DNA of 64,000 nt from Tiliqua scincoides (Eukaryota; Chordata; Lepidosauria; Squamata; Scincidae). The stretch spans positions 5,068,001-5,132,000 of the forward strand of contig NC_089829.1 of assembly GCF_035046505.1 (NCBI RefSeq), read 5' to 3'. Both the position numbers and the translations under genes were made by a program. Positions 54,011 through 64,000 of the stretch are shown here, piece after piece; position 1 is the stretch's first letter; the number at the start of each line of letters is the position of its first letter. The notes beneath the pieces are model-generated. The model searched no databases. It was not told the origin of the DNA and saw only the letters and a program-made list of their open reading frames with translations.

Positions 54011-57000
54011 ACTTAAACAACTTTACTTAAAAATAAAATAACTGCTCTTTAATTTCCTTTTGGGTCCTTCGGTAGCATCAGAAAGAATGCCTGAAGAAAT
54101 AAAAATCCATTTTTTCTGCTCTAAAGGAGAAAACCCGCAGCTTGGACTTGGAACAAGAAAAATCTGTTTCCTAAGGAGTACGGAGGCATGTGCCAGAGTG
54201 GGGGGGGGGGGGAGAGATTGAGTCATCTTGATTCCAGAACTGAGTTAAAAAAAATTCCACCAGTTGCATGGAATGCTTAGTCACTGAGCAAGATGAAGCA
54301 TCTTGAGGCAGGCAGGAAATTTTGATTTCCATTTGCGAAACCACAGACTGAGACAAGAGAAGCGGGGAGACCTGCAGTCTCCATTTTGCTGCCATGTGCT
54401 CTATCCCATCCCCCCACCCCCACTAGTTTCCTAGTGTGTCTGATGAATGTGCATGAAGCACCACTGAATTTGAAAGCATGTTTCTTCTGCTGAAGAGGAA
54501 TGTGCAGCTCAAATCTAAATCTGAATGTTAACCTCTCCTCCAAACAGTCTGATGTAGGAAGGAGAGGAAAAAACCTCTTTGTTGCTATTGTTAAAAAAGG
54601 GGTTGGAAATGTTGCCTTTCTACTGCAGACCTTCCAGAAATTTACACTAAATTCTGATCCTGATTAATGTGCTAGAAGATTCATCAAAGATTTTTTAATT
54701 CCTTAGGAGTTAGTGAAAATGACTCTTGCTGCACGTCCAGTCCCTTCTGTGAAAATGAGGCATGCAATTCATGCACCCCCTTCTTAGTGGTCTTGCAGTC
54801 AGAGCTGTGGGTGCTCTGATTTTTGTGATTTCTATTCATTTATATAGGATGCATTTTATCCTGCTCATTCTGAAGAGGTGGGAAAAGAGCAGGGTCTCTT
54901 GAAAATCCTAGATCCTCTTCCCATCCCAGCTCTCCACAGGTCACAGTGCTTTAGTTTAAGCATGGAGGAGTAGAAGTTGGCTTAAAGTTAGAGGTTCTGA
55001 AACTTGGACCTGCTCATGCACCCCTTGCAAAATTTACATTTTTTGTTTATTTCAATTATCATTTGCTATTTTTGTCACATAGTGCATTGCGTTGCATTGA
55101 GCATATATTGCAAAAAGTTTATAAAAAGAACATTGCAATTTAGTTATGGGGGAGTTAGCCTCATTGAATCTGGAGGCATTAAAACATTCACTAGAAAATT
55201 CAATTGGAAGGTCAAAAATATTGTGGCCAATGAGAAATAGTTTCTGGATATGGTATTGCATGTTATTATATATATTTGCACTGCTTTGTTATGGTTTTTA
55301 TTTTGCTGCTTTTCTGGTATTTACATTTTGTATTTTATTGTTTCTTATTAATGTTGTACACTTTCTTGGACAACTCATTTACGAGGGGGGAGGCAGGATA
55401 TAAACCTTCTAAATAAATTATCTTTTGGTTTTTGTTGAGGGCCAAATTCATCAGCAGTTGAGGGCCAAATTCAAATTTTTTTAAAAAACATTGACATCCT
55501 TGAGTAAAAAAAAAAATAAGTGCAAAAAAGTTTTCCTGATTCTTGGGAGCTCTTTACACATCCTGCAGACCCCCACAGTCAAAAAAAACCATTGTGTGAA
55601 TGACAAACTGGGATCTGGATTCGGTGTCCTGGATTCCTGTAACAGGAATTCTACAGCCTGCTCTGCAAACTCTGGTTTGCTGCACCTCCAGTCCCTTCTT
55701 ACCTGTTCCTCCCTCCCCCCCAGCTGTAAGAGAAACACCCTGAAAAATTTGGGTGTACCTGATTTCTCAGGACCAGTCAGAATTGCTGGGCTCAGATGGG
55801 GAGAGAGCCTGCAGACTGGGTTAAAAGAGAAACTGACTTGATGCAGGCTGGAGAACTGCAGTGCTACAGTTTGTGCAGGAAAGGGAGGTGCTTGTGGGAG
55901 GTCACTGCTTGAAGGACATCTCTGGGATATTAATGCTGCTTCATGCGCCTGGGCTTGTTAGGCAGCTGAGCCGGTGTGCAGTGAGTATCCTCTGGAAGGG
56001 AAAAGGCTAAATATCTCATGTGTGTTTCTTTTTAAAAGGAAGCAAACCGTTTTCACAACAGACTGTAGCTGCTGAACAGGGCTTGCTTTTTACAAACCCT
56101 GGGTGTTTTTGCAACGGGGAGGGTGGAAAATAGTTTGATCAGCTTAGTGTTTCAGCAGGCATCACTCTGAAGCCCTGCATTTGGGAACAGGTGGTGTGAA
56201 ACAGCTGTATGGCCAGGGGTGGGTGGGTGTTCTCTTCCTCCAGAAAGAGGTTCCTTCCTCCAGAACTGCCCACTCTCTTGACTGCCATTCCAGTTTGGAT
56301 GTTCTCCCAGTTCTTGGGGACTGGAGTAGGGAATGCAAAGAATTCTTAGCTTAAACTGCCTACAGGGACTAAAACTCCCAGGGCTTCCTGGGGGGTGGTG
56401 GAGCCAAGGCAGTGAAACCACTTTTCATGCAGAGTACATGTGTGTTTACATGCACCACCATCTCAATGTGATTTGCACAGCTCATGAATGCAGCCACCAA
56501 TATGTGCTTTTAGCCCTCAAAGCAAACTAAATAAAAATCTGGATAGCAAACATACTCTTTATTTCGAGTTGGGGGGGGTCGAGTGAGAATAGGACTGGCT
56601 TGGGTACAAATCCTTGCTTTGCTGTGGAACTCATTAGGGTGACTTTGGGCCAGTCTCTCTGTCCCATAACAAGATGCTCTGACCTACCTGAAGGTTCTAT
56701 GTGATATAAATATATTGGACTTCTTCAGAATTGCCCATTCTTCTGGAGCTCAGAGCAACTTGCATGGCCTTGTTTCCTCTGCCACTTCCCTGTTTAACGT
56801 GCATGGTATTAATTAAACTCCTATCTTATCCTACAGTAAACAAGGTTCTTTTCTCCCTTGCTGGGGCAGGAGACCTGATCTCCCAGCAATGTGACTTTCT
56901 TTTATATGCCATCTTGCCCCATTCAAAACAGTTGATTTTTGCAGCGAACAGTACTCCATTGTGCCTTCTCTCTGCAATACAGCTCTAAAACTTTGCCAGG

Positions 57001-57372
57001 CCTTACGCAAGAGTGCACAAACGGTGTCTTATTTTTGCATAAAAAGCCCCAGAACCCTTGCCAGTGGGAGTGCAGCCAAACTGACACCATCCTCAACGTG
57101 AGCGAGGACAGCCATATGGAACTGTTGCAGGAGGCTTTTAATGGTGCGTTTAGTTACAGGAAAGGCATTTAGGGAGTGTTGCAGGAAGTAGCATCTCAAG
57201 GGCTGAAAGCTGGCTTGATGTTCTATAGACTAACCACCACTTTTACAATTTATTATTTGTAGGGTGCCATCAAGGTGCTTGGAACTTCAGTAGACAGGTG
57301 GTGAGCCCTTCTGGGCAGGGACCTAAGAACAGGCAAAAATAGCCTTGTGTTCTGTAACTGACAGTCTTGTGC

Positions 57373-57452
57373 AGTTACAAGCACAAGTACAACAAGTACA
57401 AGTACTTGTACAAGTACAAGTACTTGTGCAAGTACAAGTACAACAGTTACAA
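57373..57452. repeat. GTACAA-rich, self-complementary short repeat
   Basis: Repeated ACAAGTAC and GTACTTGT modules. Because GTAC is a palindrome and both modules occur, the tract can pair with itself. Confidence 0.8.
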
Positions 57453-58307
57453 GCCTGTTGTAGTTACTAGTCCTCAGTAATGTCAACAACCCTGTCTGTC
57501 AACTAACATTTGGTAACTTTTTTAATTGGAAAAATAAACCTATTTTCAGAGCCTAACGAATACTATATACTTAAAGTTTCTGCCTTATGAAACTTTATAG
57601 CCAGCAATAATAAGAAATAGAAAAAAATAAAATTGACAGTATCTATAAGAATACAATTAATATTTGAAAAGTGAGCAAACTGTCATTGACAGTCTGCTCA
57701 CTTTTGTGGGGTCACTCACATTCTCAGTGTGGGGTCAATCTCACTCTACCTGGAGATTGTTACTCAATATAGGTGAGTGATTTAAAAAAAAAACACAGCA
57801 ACAATCTTGTCTTGGAGAAATTGAAACCCGTTTTTGTAGTTTGTGTTCATTTCCAAGGAAAAGTGCTGCTGTGACCTTTCTAGGAATGTATATTGACTGA
57901 AAGGCATGATTGCCTTGAATGCAGACAAATATTGTATGCAAAGAGGGAAGCGAAAGGAGATACACCCCCCCAAATGTGATCTGGCTCAAAATTTGGTCTG
58001 CTGTTGCATTATACCTGCTAAACTTCTTAGCTGTTGCTTGGCCTTAAATTAGTTTCTCTCATTATCAGTTACTACTCCTGGTATTCTGTTTGGTTGTGTC
58101 TTACTGTATTTTCTGCATTTAATTATTTCGTAAACTGTCTTGGATCCTGGGGAAAGGCAGGGTACAAATATTTTACGTTGGAGAAATGGAACACCCATAG
58201 AATACGTATGGCTTGTGTTTATTGTGGAACATGCTGACACCTTTGGGTGATATGCTAGGAGTTATCTCTACAAGCGTAAATCGCTCTTTGTTTTCCAGAT
58301 AAGCAAA

Positions 58308-64000
<5,693 letters not shown>

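Larger units (their letters stand above)
51159..58298 (+). other. ENO1: ENO1 intron 1
   Basis: No further gene seen. Contents: half foldback element at 51385-51500; a pair of ~150-bp direct repeats at 52970-53115 and 56400-56545; a 206-bp tandem duplication at 53613-54010; a LINE/SINE tail-like remnant around 55220-55425 (GGCAGGATATAAACC, AAATAAAT); a MIR-like copy at 56575-56720; a GTACAA-rich repeat at 57373-57452; and another tail-like remnant at 58050-58175. Confidence 0.6.

Overview
The window is a piece of a vertebrate nuclear genome, most likely a squamate reptile (lizard or snake). Three conserved multi-exon genes lie in a known amniote order: an SLC2A5-like fructose transporter (+, left), carbonic anhydrase 6 (CA6, -, middle) and the 5' part of alpha-enolase ENO1 (+, right). 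This matches the ENO1-CA6-SLC2A7-SLC2A5 block of human 1p36, read in the opposite direction. The squamate assignment rests on CR1-type LINEs ending in TTCTTATG repeats, a Sauria-type SINE (tRNA-like head, BovB-like tail), many short hAT-type elements, and a CA6 that keeps a C-terminal pentraxin domain, which mammals have lost. It is an inference; no species can be named.

Layout. 1-13003: eleven coding exons of an SLC2A5-like gene, missing only the first short coding exon. A 3' UTR runs to a poly(A) signal near 16165. 17739-34023: complete CA6 on the minus strand, nine exons that join in frame into 527 codons; the last exon carries the whole pentraxin domain. The two genes are convergent, their coding ends about 4.7 kb apart. 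34.0-50.6 kb: intergenic, almost wholly mobile elements, including a long CR1 copy (38131-41650), a second CR1 copy facing it (42245-43087) and an older CR1 interrupted by three later insertions (45.9-47.7 kb). 50.6-51.4 kb: CpG-rich ENO1 promoter with two CCAAT boxes, a TATA-like box and non-coding exon 1. 51159-58298: ENO1 intron 1. The first two coding exons are at 58308-58392 and 62385-62480; the rest of ENO1 is beyond the window.

The genes do not form one pathway. SLC2A5 moves fructose across the plasma membrane, CA6 is a secreted CO2 hydratase, and ENO1 is a cytosolic glycolytic enzyme. They are linked by conserved synteny only.

Most remaining sequence is mobile DNA. At least nine hAT-type copies have recognisable ends, and several have perfect or near-perfect 8-bp target-site duplications, including one inserted into an older copy of its own family. 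Points for a second look: the CA6-pentraxin fusion; a phase-compatible candidate alternative last exon after SLC2A5; a 107-bp near-identical duplication with a 24-bp inverted flank; a six-unit array of the CR1 3' tail in a CA6 intron, with a ZNF143-like motif at the unit junctions; and a 32-bp perfect inverted repeat in an otherwise diverged foldback element.
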